Origin: Alteromonas sp. ASW11-130
GTDB taxonomy: Bacteria; Pseudomonadota; Gammaproteobacteria; Enterobacterales; Alteromonadaceae
Assembly (NCBI RefSeq): GCF_026183735.1
Contig: NZ_JAPFRE010000027.1
Span: forward strand, 389,703-453,702
DNA length: 64,000 nucleotides
Reading direction: 5' to 3'
Below the pieces are notes generated by a model. The model worked only from the letters and a program-made list of their open reading frames with translations, made no database searches and was not told the origin of the DNA. The translations under genes and the position numbers were made by a program. Positions 26,313-35,825 of the stretch are shown here, piece after piece; the first letter of the stretch is position 1, and the number at the start of each line of letters is the position of its first letter.

Positions 26313-27337
26313 AAATAATTATTATTGCGCACCCTCGGTTTCCTATAGCCTCTCCCTACGCGGGCGGTCTTGAAGCTTTTACTGCCTCATTGATTGAATA
26401 CTATCAGTTACACCACGAGGTCATCCTTTACGCCCACCCCGACAGTAAGGTGTCGTGCGAATTACGCAGCTTCCCGATTGATAACCGCATCGCTAAAGCG
26501 TATCCGGAATTAGTGGAAAATGATTATTTATTACGGGTGCTGGAAGATATCAAATCGCTGCCATTTGATATAATTCATAATAATGCTATTAGTGCTTTAC
26601 CACCTATATGGGCCGCGAAAAACGATGTGCCTATGCTGACTACTCTGCACACACCGCCATATACCAAACTTAAAGTTGCCGCTACGCTCGCCTCTTATTC
26701 ACCTTTTGTCCACTATAATGCAATATCATATTGCGTGGCTGAACAATGGCGGCCCTATGTCCATCATCACATAGACGTCATATATAACGGAATTGATTTA
26801 GCTCGTTGGCGAACGAGTAAAACGACGACTGGGTATCTTTTTGCTTTCGGACGTATCACTCCGGCTAAGGGCTTTGACCTTGCATTGAAAGCAGCAAATC
26901 TGTTGGAGCTACCGCTATTGTTCGCAGGTCCGGTCTACGACAAGACGTACTACACACAGCGAATTAAGCCCAATCTCAAAAATGGTTCTCGTTATTTAGG
27001 CCATTTAGATCATATCGCTTTGCAAAAACACTTAGAAAAGGCCAAGGCGGTGGTCTTTGGTACACGTTGGGATGAACCTTTTGGGTTAGCAACGGTAGAG
27101 GCAATGGCTACCAGTACTCCGGTGGCAAGTTTTGCGCGCGGTGCGTTTCCGGAAATTGTCTCCGACCAGGGAGGCGTGTTAGCGGAAGGCAATACCGTGA
27201 ATAGTCTGGCCGAAGCAATAGAAGGAAGTTTTAAGCTTCATCCAGATGACGTTATTGGTAGGGCAGGAAAGTTTCCTTTAGCCACCATGTGTCAAAACTA
27301 TTTGAATAAACTAGAAGGAATTGTGTGCAAATTTTAA
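26309..27337 (+). CDS. GT4-family glycosyltransferase
   Basis: A 342-residue GT-B enzyme. The N-terminal domain begins MKIIIIAHPRFPIASPYAGGLEAF with the GG acceptor-side loop. The C-terminal donor domain has FAFGRITPAKGFDLAL and ends with the EX7E motif EPFGLATVE (about 250). No membrane segment or signal is seen. It shares the ATGA overlap with the preceding gene and overlaps the following one by 13 bp. It is similar in layout to the next protein (same AGG, LHTPP and GRI blocks), so the two probably arose by duplication. Confidence 0.88.
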   Translation: MKIIIIAHPRFPIASPYAGGLEAFTASLIEYYQLHHEVILYAHPDSKVSCELRSFPIDNRIAKAYPELVENDYLLRVLEDIKSLPFDIIHNNAISALPPIWAAKNDVPMLTTLHTPPYTKLKVAATLASYSPFVHYNAISYCVAEQWRPYVHHHIDVIYNGIDLARWRTSKTTTGYLFAFGRITPAKGFDLALKAANLLELPLLFAGPVYDKTYYTQRIKPNLKNGSRYLGHLDHIALQKHLEKAKAVVFGTRWDEPFGLATVEAMATSTPVASFARGAFPEIVSDQGGVLAEGNTVNSLAEAIEGSFKLHPDDVIGRAGKFPLATMCQNYLNKLEGIVCKF

Positions 27338-28362
27338 TGATTACCGCTCCAAGTGTTTCTCTTCTGGAGCCTTTTGCAGGAGGTACCGAGGCATTTGTGG
27401 TTCGTCTTGCGAATGCATTGGTAAAAAAAGGTCACCGTATTGACGTGCTTTGCCATTCTGCCAGTGAAGACAACCTGTTTAATACGATCAAGTTAGAAGA
27501 GTCTCCTTATCGATTATGCGACGCGGTCACTAGCGAAGAAGATGCTCAGCAGCTTTATCAGGCAGCTCAACTTGGACTTGCAGATCTTTCCCGCTATGAC
27601 GTGGTGCATTTTCACAGCTACTTTACTGCGATGTATGATTTTTCTGTGTTCCAGGAAAGGCAAAACATCATTACTTTACACACACCTCCATCGCCCAGAC
27701 TGACGGCGCTACACCAGCTACACAGTGCGCGAAGTGATGATATCTATGTGTCCGTATCTTCTCGGTTAGCGACCGAATGGCAACCTCTTATTAATAATGA
27801 GATACATGTCATCCACAATGGCATCACGTTACCCGATGATGACGTGTTAACACAGCGTAAGAACCAACTGTTGTGGGTAGGAAGAATTTGTGAAGACAAA
27901 GATGTTACGACTGCTATTGAGTGCGCTCGTGCGATTGATATGCGATTAATAATCGCTGGACCTATCATCAATCAAGATTACTTTGACCACCGCGTCGCCC
28001 CCCAACTGAGCGATACTATTCAGTACGCCGGCCATCTAGAACAAGGCGAGCTATCGTCTTTGTATTTGACGTCCAAAGCGTTGCTAAATACCGCCAAGTG
28101 GAACGAGCCTTTTGGTTTAACCACACTGGAGGCGCTGAGTTACGGGACCCCGGTTATTGGATTTACAACTTCCTTACCACCAGAGTTGCGTATCCCTCCT
28201 TACACACAAACATTGCCATCCCCCGACATAGCTCACCTACGTAATGCTATTGAAACGGTGGATACGCTTGATCCACTTTCTTGTAGAAAGGTTGCATCGC
28301 TGTTTTCCCTGGATGCTACCGTAACCGAATACGAAAAAAGGTATCTTGATGTCATCGGGTAA
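27325..28362 (+). CDS. GT4-family glycosyltransferase, paralogue of the preceding gene
   Basis: A 345-residue GT-B enzyme with SVSLLEPFAGGTEAFVVRLA at the N-terminus, ITLHTPPSPRLTALHQL, WVGRICEDKDVTTAIECA and the EX7E motif EPFGLTTLE. GTG 27325 is the likely start because AAGGAA at 27315-27320 is placed for it; an ATG at 27337 is possible and would remove four residues. It overlaps both neighbours. Similar spacing of motifs to the upstream GT4 suggests consecutive addition of related sugars, or two linkages made with the same donor; this is inference. Confidence 0.87.
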   Translation: MQILMITAPSVSLLEPFAGGTEAFVVRLANALVKKGHRIDVLCHSASEDNLFNTIKLEESPYRLCDAVTSEEDAQQLYQAAQLGLADLSRYDVVHFHSYFTAMYDFSVFQERQNIITLHTPPSPRLTALHQLHSARSDDIYVSVSSRLATEWQPLINNEIHVIHNGITLPDDDVLTQRKNQLLWVGRICEDKDVTTAIECARAIDMRLIIAGPIINQDYFDHRVAPQLSDTIQYAGHLEQGELSSLYLTSKALLNTAKWNEPFGLTTLEALSYGTPVIGFTTSLPPELRIPPYTQTLPSPDIAHLRNAIETVDTLDPLSCRKVASLFSLDATVTEYEKRYLDVIG

Positions 28363-29377
28363 GATTGGTTGGTATGTTCATCACCATGGTAATGGGCATC
28401 TGCAACAGGCTAATCGTCTTATTCCCTACCTCAATTCTCATAAACCTATTTTATTTTGCGCGGTGGAGTCCTTTGCGAAGAGGCTACGTGAGGCGTTTCC
28501 TAGGCTACAGGTATATGTTTTACCTGAAAAATATTCAAAACCACGCGATCGAAATACTACGCGTACCTTTGCCAACGCGTTTGAAGGTACACCTTACGCT
28601 GGCAGTGCGACACAGCGGGCCGCTTTTTTTACCTCAATTCTTCAAAAAGAAAGAATTTCTCTCTTTATCTCAGACGTGTCTGCCGAGCTTACTATCCTCG
28701 CCCGGGGGGCGGGTGTCAAAACGGTTATGTTTCATCTGCATGGCAATGTAATGAAAGATCCGACTCAAGTTTTCGCATACGAATGTGCCGCAGCCTTGTT
28801 CGCCCCGTTTCCGAAAGCGCTAGAAGATAGCCATTATGCCTATGAAGATAAAACTTATTATTTGGGTTGGTTAGCGCCATATGGGCCACCCACACAAGAA
28901 TCTGAACCTGATGACACACTCACGATTATTCACTCTCATCATCAATGGGTTGTAAAGATGGTTAACGCGTTAGCCACTCAGGTAAAACATATCCATGTCA
29001 TCGGCACTACCATAGACGGCATTCCTAATGTGACCAGTACCCAGTATGTTAATAGGCTAGTTGATAAGGTTAAATCGAAAAATGTCATTATTGCTGGCGG
29101 CAATAACTTGGTGGGCGAGATGGTGCAAGCGGGAAAGAAAATAATGATAGCACCTGAGCCGCGCCCTTATGAGGAACAATATTATAAAGCTAAAGCGATG
29201 GAGCGAGAAGGGTGGGCGGTATGTCTAGATTTTACGAGTTATGAGCCTTCCGAAAACGAAATTTTAAACGCTTACGCGCAATTAAAACAGCTAAAACCAA
29301 TACCAACCCAACACTCGCCAGATGACATAGCGCGTAGATTTACTCAGATTATAGAGGTGCAGAATGAAGAGTTTTAG
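28349..29377 (+). CDS. GT-B glycosyltransferase, MurG/GT28-like
   Basis: A 342-residue protein starting MSSGKIGWYVHHHGNGHLQQ, the glycine-rich and HGxGH loop found at the N-terminus of MurG/MGDG-synthase-like GT-B enzymes. The C-terminal domain has NVIIAGGNNLVGEMVQAGKKIM, comparable to the donor-binding GG and E region, and PRPYEEQYYKAKAMEREGWAV, typical of GT28. ATG 28349 (AAGG 7 nt before) is preferred to TTG 28346. It overlaps the genes on both sides by 14 bp. Confidence 0.8.
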   Translation: MSSGKIGWYVHHHGNGHLQQANRLIPYLNSHKPILFCAVESFAKRLREAFPRLQVYVLPEKYSKPRDRNTTRTFANAFEGTPYAGSATQRAAFFTSILQKERISLFISDVSAELTILARGAGVKTVMFHLHGNVMKDPTQVFAYECAAALFAPFPKALEDSHYAYEDKTYYLGWLAPYGPPTQESEPDDTLTIIHSHHQWVVKMVNALATQVKHIHVIGTTIDGIPNVTSTQYVNRLVDKVKSKNVIIAGGNNLVGEMVQAGKKIMIAPEPRPYEEQYYKAKAMEREGWAVCLDFTSYEPSENEILNAYAQLKQLKPIPTQHSPDDIARRFTQIIEVQNEEF

Positions 29378-30203
29378 CGTTATCACGCTTGTACGAAATC
29401 GCGAAAAACAGTTGCGTAATATGCTCCAAAGCGTGGCCATGAGCGAGGTATTGCCCGTTGATGTCGTGGTAGTTCGAATGGAGTTAAAAAATACCTCCAT
29501 TGAAAAAGACTTTCCAGAATTAGACATTAAACAAGTGGTGGTCGACGATGGCGCTTTACCGCTCGCTAAAGCCCGAAATGTATGCGCTTCTCATGCAACA
29601 GGTGAAACACTCGTTTTTGTTGATGTAGATTGTATATGCAGCCCTACCTTATTTTCATCTTTGCTTACTCACAATCATGTAGGCGTAATAAGTAGCGCCT
29701 CCGTAAAATATTTATCAGAGGTGCCTTCCGAGGGGCACTATTTAGCACTTGAAAAAAGTGCTATTACACACCCAAATAGAGAGGAAATACCAAATTACAC
29801 TGCCGTACGGCATACCTTATTTTGGTCACTTATTTTCGCTATAAATCGACAAGATTTTTTGTTGTTGAAAGGGTTTGATGAAGCATTCATAGGGTATGGA
29901 GGTGAAGATACTGATTTTGCAGAGCGTTTCCACCAAAAGGGGATGAGACTGGAATTTATCGATGAATATGTTCTTCATCAATACCATCCTAAGTATGATC
30001 CTCCCCTTAACCATGTAGTCGATATTTGTACGAACGCGAACTACTTTAAACAAAAGCATGGATATTTTCCCATGTATACCTGGCTAAACAAATTCTGTGA
30101 ATTGGGTTTTTTACAGTTTGTTAAGCCAGCAGACCGGTATAATGTAGTAAGGCAGCCAACAAAAAATGATTTATCCACCGCCTTGTCATTGTTGCCATAT
30201 TGA
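29364..30203 (+). CDS. GT2-family glycosyltransferase with galactosyltransferase-type C-terminus
   Basis: A 279-residue GT-A enzyme. Blocks: FSVITLVRNREKQLRNMLQS at the start, GALPLAKARNVCASHATGE, the DxD-like VFVDVDCIC (about 92), and the acceptor-side GYGGEDTDFAERFHQKGM (about 176), which is the ED motif of the galactosyltransferase C-terminal domain family (Glyco_transf_7C). It overlaps the previous gene by 14 bp and is the last gene of the cluster; a hairpin follows. The overlapping arrangement from 24322 to here argues for one transcript. Confidence 0.87.
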   Translation: MKSFSVITLVRNREKQLRNMLQSVAMSEVLPVDVVVVRMELKNTSIEKDFPELDIKQVVVDDGALPLAKARNVCASHATGETLVFVDVDCICSPTLFSSLLTHNHVGVISSASVKYLSEVPSEGHYLALEKSAITHPNREEIPNYTAVRHTLFWSLIFAINRQDFLLLKGFDEAFIGYGGEDTDFAERFHQKGMRLEFIDEYVLHQYHPKYDPPLNHVVDICTNANYFKQKHGYFPMYTWLNKFCELGFLQFVKPADRYNVVRQPTKNDLSTALSLLPY

Positions 30204-30217
30204 ATTTTAGGGATGGG

Positions 30218-30244
30218 TTAGGCCTATTTTTTTATATAGGCTAA
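30218..30244 (+). terminator. Candidate terminator of the glycosyltransferase cluster
   Basis: TTAGGCCTAT and ATATAGGCTAA form a roughly 9-bp stem with one bulged G; the T-run falls in the loop and not after the stem. It lies 14 bp past the last cluster gene. Confidence 0.45.
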
Positions 30245-30282
30245 TCGTGACCTAGTTATGCCCGCTCCATAATCGACCCTAA

Positions 30283-30420
30283 TTAGCTGCTGGTTAGGCG
30301 CATTAATCTGCCAATTTCGGACAATTTTTTAAACTTATTTTCATCATGGGGTGTAAAAATTTCATCGATTATCAACGATGTGGCGATGGCCAAACCGGTC
30401 AGAAGGGACGTTATCAGCAT
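30283..30420 (-). CDS. Possible 45-residue single-span membrane protein
   Basis: From ATG 30420 the frame encodes MLITSLLTGLAIATSLIIDE, a hydrophobic helix, followed by a short charged tail ending GRLMRLTSS. A longer frame from 30552 is possible but looks less natural. No clear Shine-Dalgarno sequence. Listed as possible only. Confidence 0.3.
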   Translation of the reverse strand: MLITSLLTGLAIATSLIIDEIFTPHDENKFKKLSEIGRLMRLTSS

Positions 30421-30832
30421 AGCTTCAGTATACACGACTACTCTGTTCAAATTGAAACACCATAGAAAGCGAGCTAGGGTAGGGGGAGTACCAATCCCAG
30501 TCCCACTATGGCGCTTTACCTCTAGGTAATTTCTCATAAATATCATATGCATACATTTGCATTGCTGGTTTTACAGTCGTTCAGTTTCGTCTTTTTCCCC
30601 AAAACGGTCCCTTCATACGACATTACGTTGTTCCATTAGCTTCGCGAGAGCTCACGGCGGCTACATTACATTCTTAGTTGTTGAGAAAGTGGGCATAAAA
30701 TTATTATTTTTATTTTTGGCTTAGCATATCTACTCGTCAATACAGTAGATGCTTAAACTAAGCCCCCATAATTGATAGGCTGTTCGGCTCATATTCACGC
30801 GGAATAAACTTACTCAAATGGAGTTAGGTCGG

Positions 30833-30853
30833 AAGTAGGAAGCTATAAGTGAA
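30833..30853. repeat. Degenerate heptamer trace (3 units)
   Basis: AAGTAGG, AAGCTAT and AAGTGAA follow each other without gap. They keep the AAG(T) core of the window's arrays but differ in the last three bases. It may be a decayed array; three units alone could be chance. Confidence 0.45.
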
Positions 30854-30970
30854 AAAACATTGATTGGAAACAGCGTCAAAACACATAAGAAATAGGTATA
30901 ACATTTGCAGGTTTTTTGTACGCAAAATGATGCCGTGAACTACGTTTTGGGGAAAGTTTGGGGGGTTAAA

Positions 30971-31864
30971 ATGAATACTCTAGTTTCTCAATCATATTTA
31001 CGACCATCTGCTCAAGGCAATTTTCAGCAGTACTTAACCTATATTCAATCTATTCCTTTACTCTCTGCTGAGGAAGAAAAATCTCTTATCACAAGGTATT
31101 CCCAAGAAAACGATGTACTAGTAGTCAAAACATTAATTCTGTCGCATTTACGTTTTGTTTATACCGTTGCTAAGGGGTATACAGGCTATGGTTTACCAAT
31201 AGAGGATATGGTACAGGAGGGTAATATTGGTCTGATGAAAGCAGTAAAGAAATTCGATTTGTCATTTGGTTGCCGACTCGCCACTTATGCTGTGCATTTC
31301 ATTAAAGCTGAGATTCAAGAGTACATTTTCAACAACTGGAAATTGGTAAAAGTAGCAACCACAAAAGCAAAACGAAAACTTTTCTTCAACCTTCGTAAAC
31401 GTAAACGCTCGACAAACTGGCTTACTTATAAGGAAGCCAGTGCAGTAGCCAATGAACTAAACGTTAGTGTTGAAAATGTGAAGGAAATGGAAGCTCGATT
31501 ACACTTAAACGACCATTATTTAGGCGCATGTAGTGCTGATGAGTCGGTTGACAGTGTGAGTACAAGTAAATCCGCTACATTAGCATTGGAAGATAGGCGA
31601 TTTGCGCCAGCCTCAAATATCGAAGTAGAAGACCTTAGTGATAAACAACAGCGGGGTTTACGAACAGCCTTATCCAGTTTAGATGCACGTAGCCAGGAGA
31701 TAATTCGACGCCGCTTTTTAGTCGATAGTGCACAACAGGCAACGCTACAGGAGTTAGCTCAAGACTTTAATATCTCCCAAGAGCGCGTTCGACAAATTGA
31801 AGTTAAGGCTCTACAGAAGTTGAAGACGGCATTGGCCGAAGATAGCTTGTTTACTGCGTTCTAG
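30971..31864 (+). CDS. RpoH-like alternative sigma factor (sigma-32 paralogue)
   Basis: From ATG 30971 the product has 297 residues, close to the 284 of E. coli RpoH. Region 2 reads TLILSHLRFVYTVAKGYTGYGLPIEDMVQEGNIGLMKAVKKFDL, nearly the RpoH sequence; the RpoH box follows with KVATTKAKRKLFFNLRK; region 4 has a helix-turn-helix with TLQELAQDFNISQERVRQIE. The RpoH box separates it from RpoD and RpoS. The unusual start within a G-rich leader and divergence in the region-2/4 linker suggest an accessory paralogue and not the housekeeping heat-shock sigma. A heat-shock promoter match sits 5 kb away at hsp20. Confidence 0.88.
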   Translation: MNTLVSQSYLRPSAQGNFQQYLTYIQSIPLLSAEEEKSLITRYSQENDVLVVKTLILSHLRFVYTVAKGYTGYGLPIEDMVQEGNIGLMKAVKKFDLSFGCRLATYAVHFIKAEIQEYIFNNWKLVKVATTKAKRKLFFNLRKRKRSTNWLTYKEASAVANELNVSVENVKEMEARLHLNDHYLGACSADESVDSVSTSKSATLALEDRRFAPASNIEVEDLSDKQQRGLRTALSSLDARSQEIIRRRFLVDSAQQATLQELAQDFNISQERVRQIEVKALQKLKTALAEDSLFTAF

Positions 31865-32383
31865 GCTAAGCATGCCCGTTTAACAAGAGCCCTGTTTTAG
31901 TTTGAATCAAGCTTTTATGCTATGCCCAGCTGTGCCACAACATACGCAGTAGCAAATGACGCTGCTTTGTCGAGTGCATCATCTGGTGGATTTTTCGTCT
32001 AGTGGGTGCTACCCCTCTTTCGGGGCGGTTTAATAAAGGGGTAAACTTCTTATCTTGGTTCGCTTCTCGACGTTGCATTCTAGGATTATGCAATCGTTCA
32101 TTGATTCAAATAAACCTGCTCTTGCTTGGTCTCTTGGCCGCTGGGGTCGGTGTTTGTCACGCTCGCGCTATTAAACCTCGAAGAATTCCTTACAGGAAGC
32201 ATTATCTCCACAATGACCAACCGCACTCATACCACTAATGAGTTTGTGTTTTTTAGCTGAGGCTGATAATCACTCCTGGTACTATGAACTGCGCCAAGTC
32301 ACCGTTCAATTGACATAGAACGTTTAAGGTCGCGAATAAAGGACAATGAGTTATTCAAAGCCCTTAGATTCGGGAGAGAAATA
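31865..32383. other. Non-coding spacer between convergent genes
   Basis: About 520 bp. A plus-strand ORF at 32002-32238 has no ribosome-binding site or family resemblance and is rejected. No strong hairpin or tandem repeat was recognised. Confidence 0.5.
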
Positions 32384-34447
32384 TCATAGCTTAGATGGGA
32401 TGTTTTCAATATCAGCCAGCCACACTTTGGCTTCCGCGTCACTGGGTGCGCGCCAGTCCCCCCGTGGAGACAACGAACCGCCAGACCCCACTTTCGGCCC
32501 ATCCGGTAGCGCAGACCGTTTGAATTGACTTATTTTGAAAAACCGGTAACAAAAGATCTCTAACCAATGTTTTATCTCATCTAGCGTATATTCTTTTCGG
32601 TTTTCCACCGGAACGGTATTAGGCCAATCGCCCTTATCTTTATCATGCCACGCATGATATGCCAGGAATGCTACCTTTGATGGCCTGACTCCGAAGCGGG
32701 TTATCCAGTATAAGTTGAAGTCCTGTAACTCGTAAGGACCTACTTTGTCCTCAGTCTTTTGTGCGGGCTCATTCGATTCTTCTTTTCCAGGGACAAGCTC
32801 AGGTGAAATCTCAGTATTGACGATATCGGTCAATACGTCCCTCGTTGCGGTACTAAATTCGTCTTTACTGGCTATCCATCGAATTAGGTGCTGGATAAGT
32901 GTTTTGGGAACACTACTATTAACATTATAGTGCGACATATGGTCACCTACACCGTAGGTCATCCAGCCCAAACCAATTTCTGACAAATCACCTGTCCCGA
33001 GCACTAACGCATGGTTTTGGCCGGCGAGCCTGAATAGGTGAGAGGTGCGCTCCCCAGCCTGAACGTTTTCAAAACTTACATCAAATTGCTCTTCCCCTTC
33101 TGCATAGGGGTGTTGGATGTCTTTTAACATCTGGTCGCATGATGGCGTAATATCTATTTCTCTTGAAGTGACTCCCAAACTTTCCATCAAAATGTGGGCA
33201 TTGTCCTTCGTTTTTTTGCTGGTTGCATAGGCAGGCATGGTATACGCTAAAATATTTGAGCGAGGCAGTTCCAGCCTGTCCATTGTCTTCGCTGCCACTA
33301 TTAATGCATGGGTCGAATCAAGACCTCCGGACACTCCAATCACCAGTTTAGTAAACCCGGTTGCTTTTAAACGCTTTGCTAAACCATGGATCTGAATGTT
33401 ATATGTTTCATAACATCTTACATCTAAATCGTCAGGTTTAGAGGGAACAAAGGGATAACGATTTGCTTTACGAATAAGTGGTAGATCGGCTTTCGGTGGA
33501 TTAAGCGTGAAATCTACTCTTCGTATAGTAGAAACTGCATCTTTGTAAGCGGTAACCGAATCATGAAAGCTGGTTAATCGCATGCGATCTTGTGCGAGTC
33601 GTTCTAAATCTATATCAGCACAGAGCAGATCTGCTTTTGGCGTAAATCGTCCGGACTCGACTAACAATTCGTCGTTTTCAAAAATAAGTCCATGCCCATC
33701 CCAGGCCAAGTCAGTAGTTGACTCACCCGGCCCGGCAGCAGCGTAAAGGTAAGCAGAAATGCACGCACCTGACTGACGAGCGCATAAATCTCTCCGATAG
33801 CGTGCTTTATCAACAGTAATGTTACTGGCAGACAAATTAGTTAATACCGTTGCCCCAGCCAAAGCCGCATAAGTGCTGGGTGGGATAGGGGTCCACAAGT
33901 CTTCGCAAATTTCTGTATGGATTCGTAGATGCTCCACATCTACCGCGTTGTAAATAATATCTGCACCAAAAGGAACTTTCTTACCCAGCAGGTTTATCTC
34001 TTTGAGTAAACAATCGCGGCCCGAACAAAACTGCCGTTTCTCATAAAATTCGCGATAATTGGGTAAGAAAGTCTTAGGGACAACTCCTAGTATTTTCCCC
34101 TGATGAACTGTTATCGCACAATTATAAAGCGCCCCTTCAATTTTAAGCGGAGCACCTATAAGTAACAAAGAGGGAATAGACGTAGAACGTTTTACGATTT
34201 TTCTCAATGCAGTTAAGCACGCATCGAGTAAAGCGTCCTGGTGAAATAAGTCGCCGCAAGAATAAGCGCTTATTCCTAACTCTGGGAAAAGACATATTGC
34301 TGCGTTCGCGTCAGCCGCTTGTTTTGCTAAATCAAGGGTTTGCTCACTATTGAATTCAGGATCGGCCACTTTAACTTCAGGTATGCATACAGCTACACGA
34401 ACGAAGCCGTGACTATAAATATTATTGAAGGATTGGTCTTTTTTCAC
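32384..34447 (-). CDS. nadE: Glutamine-dependent NAD+ synthetase
   Basis: A 687-residue two-domain enzyme: an N-terminal nitrilase-type glutaminase with catalytic Glu56 ([10 protein letters not shown]), Lys125 (VPKTFLPNY) and Cys181 ([12 protein letters not shown]), then an ammonia-dependent synthetase with the ATP pyrophosphatase loop [12 protein letters not shown] (about 371). It amidates nicotinate adenine dinucleotide to NAD+ using glutamine. Length matches the long glutamine-dependent class. The start is GTG 34447, overlapping the stop of the upstream hydrolase gene by 4 bp (GTGA), so the two are coupled. Confidence 0.93.
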   Translation of the reverse strand: MKKDQSFNNIYSHGFVRVAVCIPEVKVADPEFNSEQTLDLAKQAADANAAICLFPELGISAYSCGDLFHQDALLDACLTALRKIVKRSTSIPSLLLIGAPLKIEGALYNCAITVHQGKILGVVPKTFLPNYREFYEKRQFCSGRDCLLKEINLLGKKVPFGADIIYNAVDVEHLRIHTEICEDLWTPIPPSTYAALAGATVLTNLSASNITVDKARYRRDLCARQSGACISAYLYAAAGPGESTTDLAWDGHGLIFENDELLVESGRFTPKADLLCADIDLERLAQDRMRLTSFHDSVTAYKDAVSTIRRVDFTLNPPKADLPLIRKANRYPFVPSKPDDLDVRCYETYNIQIHGLAKRLKATGFTKLVIGVSGGLDSTHALIVAAKTMDRLELPRSNILAYTMPAYATSKKTKDNAHILMESLGVTSREIDITPSCDQMLKDIQHPYAEGEEQFDVSFENVQAGERTSHLFRLAGQNHALVLGTGDLSEIGLGWMTYGVGDHMSHYNVNSSVPKTLIQHLIRWIASKDEFSTATRDVLTDIVNTEISPELVPGKEESNEPAQKTEDKVGPYELQDFNLYWITRFGVRPSKVAFLAYHAWHDKDKGDWPNTVPVENRKEYTLDEIKHWLEIFCYRFFKISQFKRSALPDGPKVGSGGSLSPRGDWRAPSDAEAKVWLADIENIPSKL

Positions 34448-35025
34448 AGATAATCGTCCAGTTCAATGTTGGTAGAAAGCGGTATTTCAGCTTTGCAGGT
34501 TCGGGTGAGTTGGTTAAGTGCGGTATTTTTAATTTCATCATCCTTACATACCACTAAGTCCGGTGGGATAATGAGATTAAATCGTCTCATGTATGCATCT
34601 TGCGCTGTAAATTGAACACATATATCGCCTGTTATTCCCGCTAGTATCAGGGTATCCGCCTCTAGGTGCTCCAGTAAAATTTCGAGTGTAGTACCGTAAA
34701 AGCCAGAATGGCGGGTTTTAATAACGAAGTAATCTTCCTCATCGGGGGTTAACATTTCGACAACTTCTTTGCCCCTGACATTGTCTTCAAGTGAATGCGC
34801 CACAAGTTGACGAAAGTCTGATCGCCATTTACCAAAATTATCATTTACATATATTGTAGGTATGCCGTTTTCGGCAAGGCGCTTCTTTAACGTCGAGATA
34901 TGGCGGGCAGCTTCAATGGCCGGCTGCAACATTTGTTCACCATCGTCAAATTCTAAATCATTTATCATGTCGATAATGATAAGTACAAGCCTGCTTTTGT
35001 CTGGAAAGTCCGCAGGTTTATTCAT
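34444..35025 (-). CDS. Isochorismatase-fold cysteine hydrolase, nicotinamidase-like
   Basis: A 193-residue protein with the catalytic triad of the cysteine hydrolase family: Asp19 ([10 protein letters not shown]), Lys103 ([12 protein letters not shown]) and Cys136 ([15 protein letters not shown]). The usual cis-peptide region precedes the Cys. Coupling to nadE by a 4-bp overlap suggests a role in pyridine salvage, for instance deamidation of nicotinamide, but the classical PncA metal-binding DxH-H set is not evident, so another amide substrate is possible. GGAGAAATC precedes the ATG. Confidence 0.82.
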   Translation of the reverse strand: MNKPADFPDKSRLVLIIIDMINDLEFDDGEQMLQPAIEAARHISTLKKRLAENGIPTIYVNDNFGKWRSDFRQLVAHSLEDNVRGKEVVEMLTPDEEDYFVIKTRHSGFYGTTLEILLEHLEADTLILAGITGDICVQFTAQDAYMRRFNLIIPPDLVVCKDDEIKNTALNQLTRTCKAEIPLSTNIELDDYL

Positions 35026-35328
35026 ACAAGATTTCTCCTTGTGAAGCTATGCATCTCCCTGAGTTAATGAAGAAGGTGACGTCAGGATTTAAACGGAAAG
35101 TGTTCGATTTATGTATGGGTAAATAATTGCTATGGATCATCACTATATTTTATGGCTTTAGAAAAAATGAAATACTCCCTTAGCAGCGAGATGGTGCATT
35201 CCATCGTCAAAGAACTTAGAAATTGACCATAAATGGCAACATTAAATTTGTGAAAACGTTAAACCTAGACTAGTGATTTGGGTATAGAAAATAGAAAGTA
35301 AAATCCCATTGAACATTAGGAAATTAAC
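35026..35328. other. Divergent promoter region
   Basis: About 300 bp between the NAD operon and the DUF2383 gene. It contains a degenerate heptamer-like trace TAGAAAA-TAGAAAG at 35285-35298. No clear sigma-32 or other promoter consensus was recognised. Confidence 0.5.
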
Positions 35329-35757
35329 ATGTCTAGTAAAACAAAACTATTATCTGAGTTATGTCATCTTGATTATGATGCGGTTGCGGCGTACGAAGCC
35401 ACATTAGATAGGATTGAAGACGACAATCTTAAAGTAAAGATAAGAGAATTTTGCAACGACCATAGAGATCATATTAAAAGTTTAAACGAATTGCTTATAC
35501 AAAACGGTGAAGAAAAAGTAACTGGCACCGATATGAAAAAGATATTAACGAAAGGTAAGGTGGTCATTGCTGATCTAATGGGAGACAGCGCTATTCTTAA
35601 AGCGATGGTGGCTAACGAAAAAGTAACCTCGGAAGCGTATGAGAAAGCCCTGGAGAAGGACGACTTGACGCCGAATGAACGCTCAGTTATTGAGATACAT
35701 TGGCAAGATGAGAAACGCCACAAACAGTGGTTCGAGGAAATGGCGTCCGCCTATTGA
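35329..35757 (+). CDS. DUF2383 ferritin-like four-helix protein
   Basis: A 142-residue protein, all helical, with ferritin-like pattern: LLSELCHLDYDAVAAYEATLD, NDHRDHIKSLNELL, ILKAMVANEKVTSEAYEKAL and IEIHWQDEKRHKQWFEEM. The spaced Glu/His residues (YEATLD, DHRDH, ANEK, DEKRHKQW) are placed like a di-metal site. This is the DUF2383/PA2169 type, generally stress- or spore-associated with unknown function. No signal peptide. A strong hairpin follows the gene. Confidence 0.8.
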   Translation: MSSKTKLLSELCHLDYDAVAAYEATLDRIEDDNLKVKIREFCNDHRDHIKSLNELLIQNGEEKVTGTDMKKILTKGKVVIADLMGDSAILKAMVANEKVTSEAYEKALEKDDLTPNERSVIEIHWQDEKRHKQWFEEMASAY

Positions 35758-35796
35758 TACTTCCTAAACGTTAATAATACCCCATACTTTGGGGGG

Positions 35797-35825
35797 AACA
35801 AGGGGAGTAGAATACTCCCCTTGTT
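35797..35825 (+). terminator. Perfect 13-bp hairpin after the DUF2383 gene
   Basis: AACAAGGGGAGTA (35797-35809) pairs completely with TACTCCCCTTGTT (35813-35825) around GAA. It lacks a T-tract on the plus strand, so it may act as terminator or transcript stabiliser. Confidence 0.65.

Larger units (their letters stand above)
30204..30970. other. Mostly non-coding spacer before the sigma-factor gene
   Basis: About 770 bp. It contains the candidate terminator, a weak small ORF at 30283-30420 (minus), and a degenerate heptamer trace AAGTAGG-AAGCTAT-AAGTGAA at 30833-30853. A GGGGGG run at about 30959 lies before the sigma-factor ATG. Confidence 0.5.

Noticed and set aside
32002..32238. 78-codon ORF after the sigma-factor gene
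   Set aside because: Starts with GTG without a Shine-Dalgarno sequence and has atypical composition.
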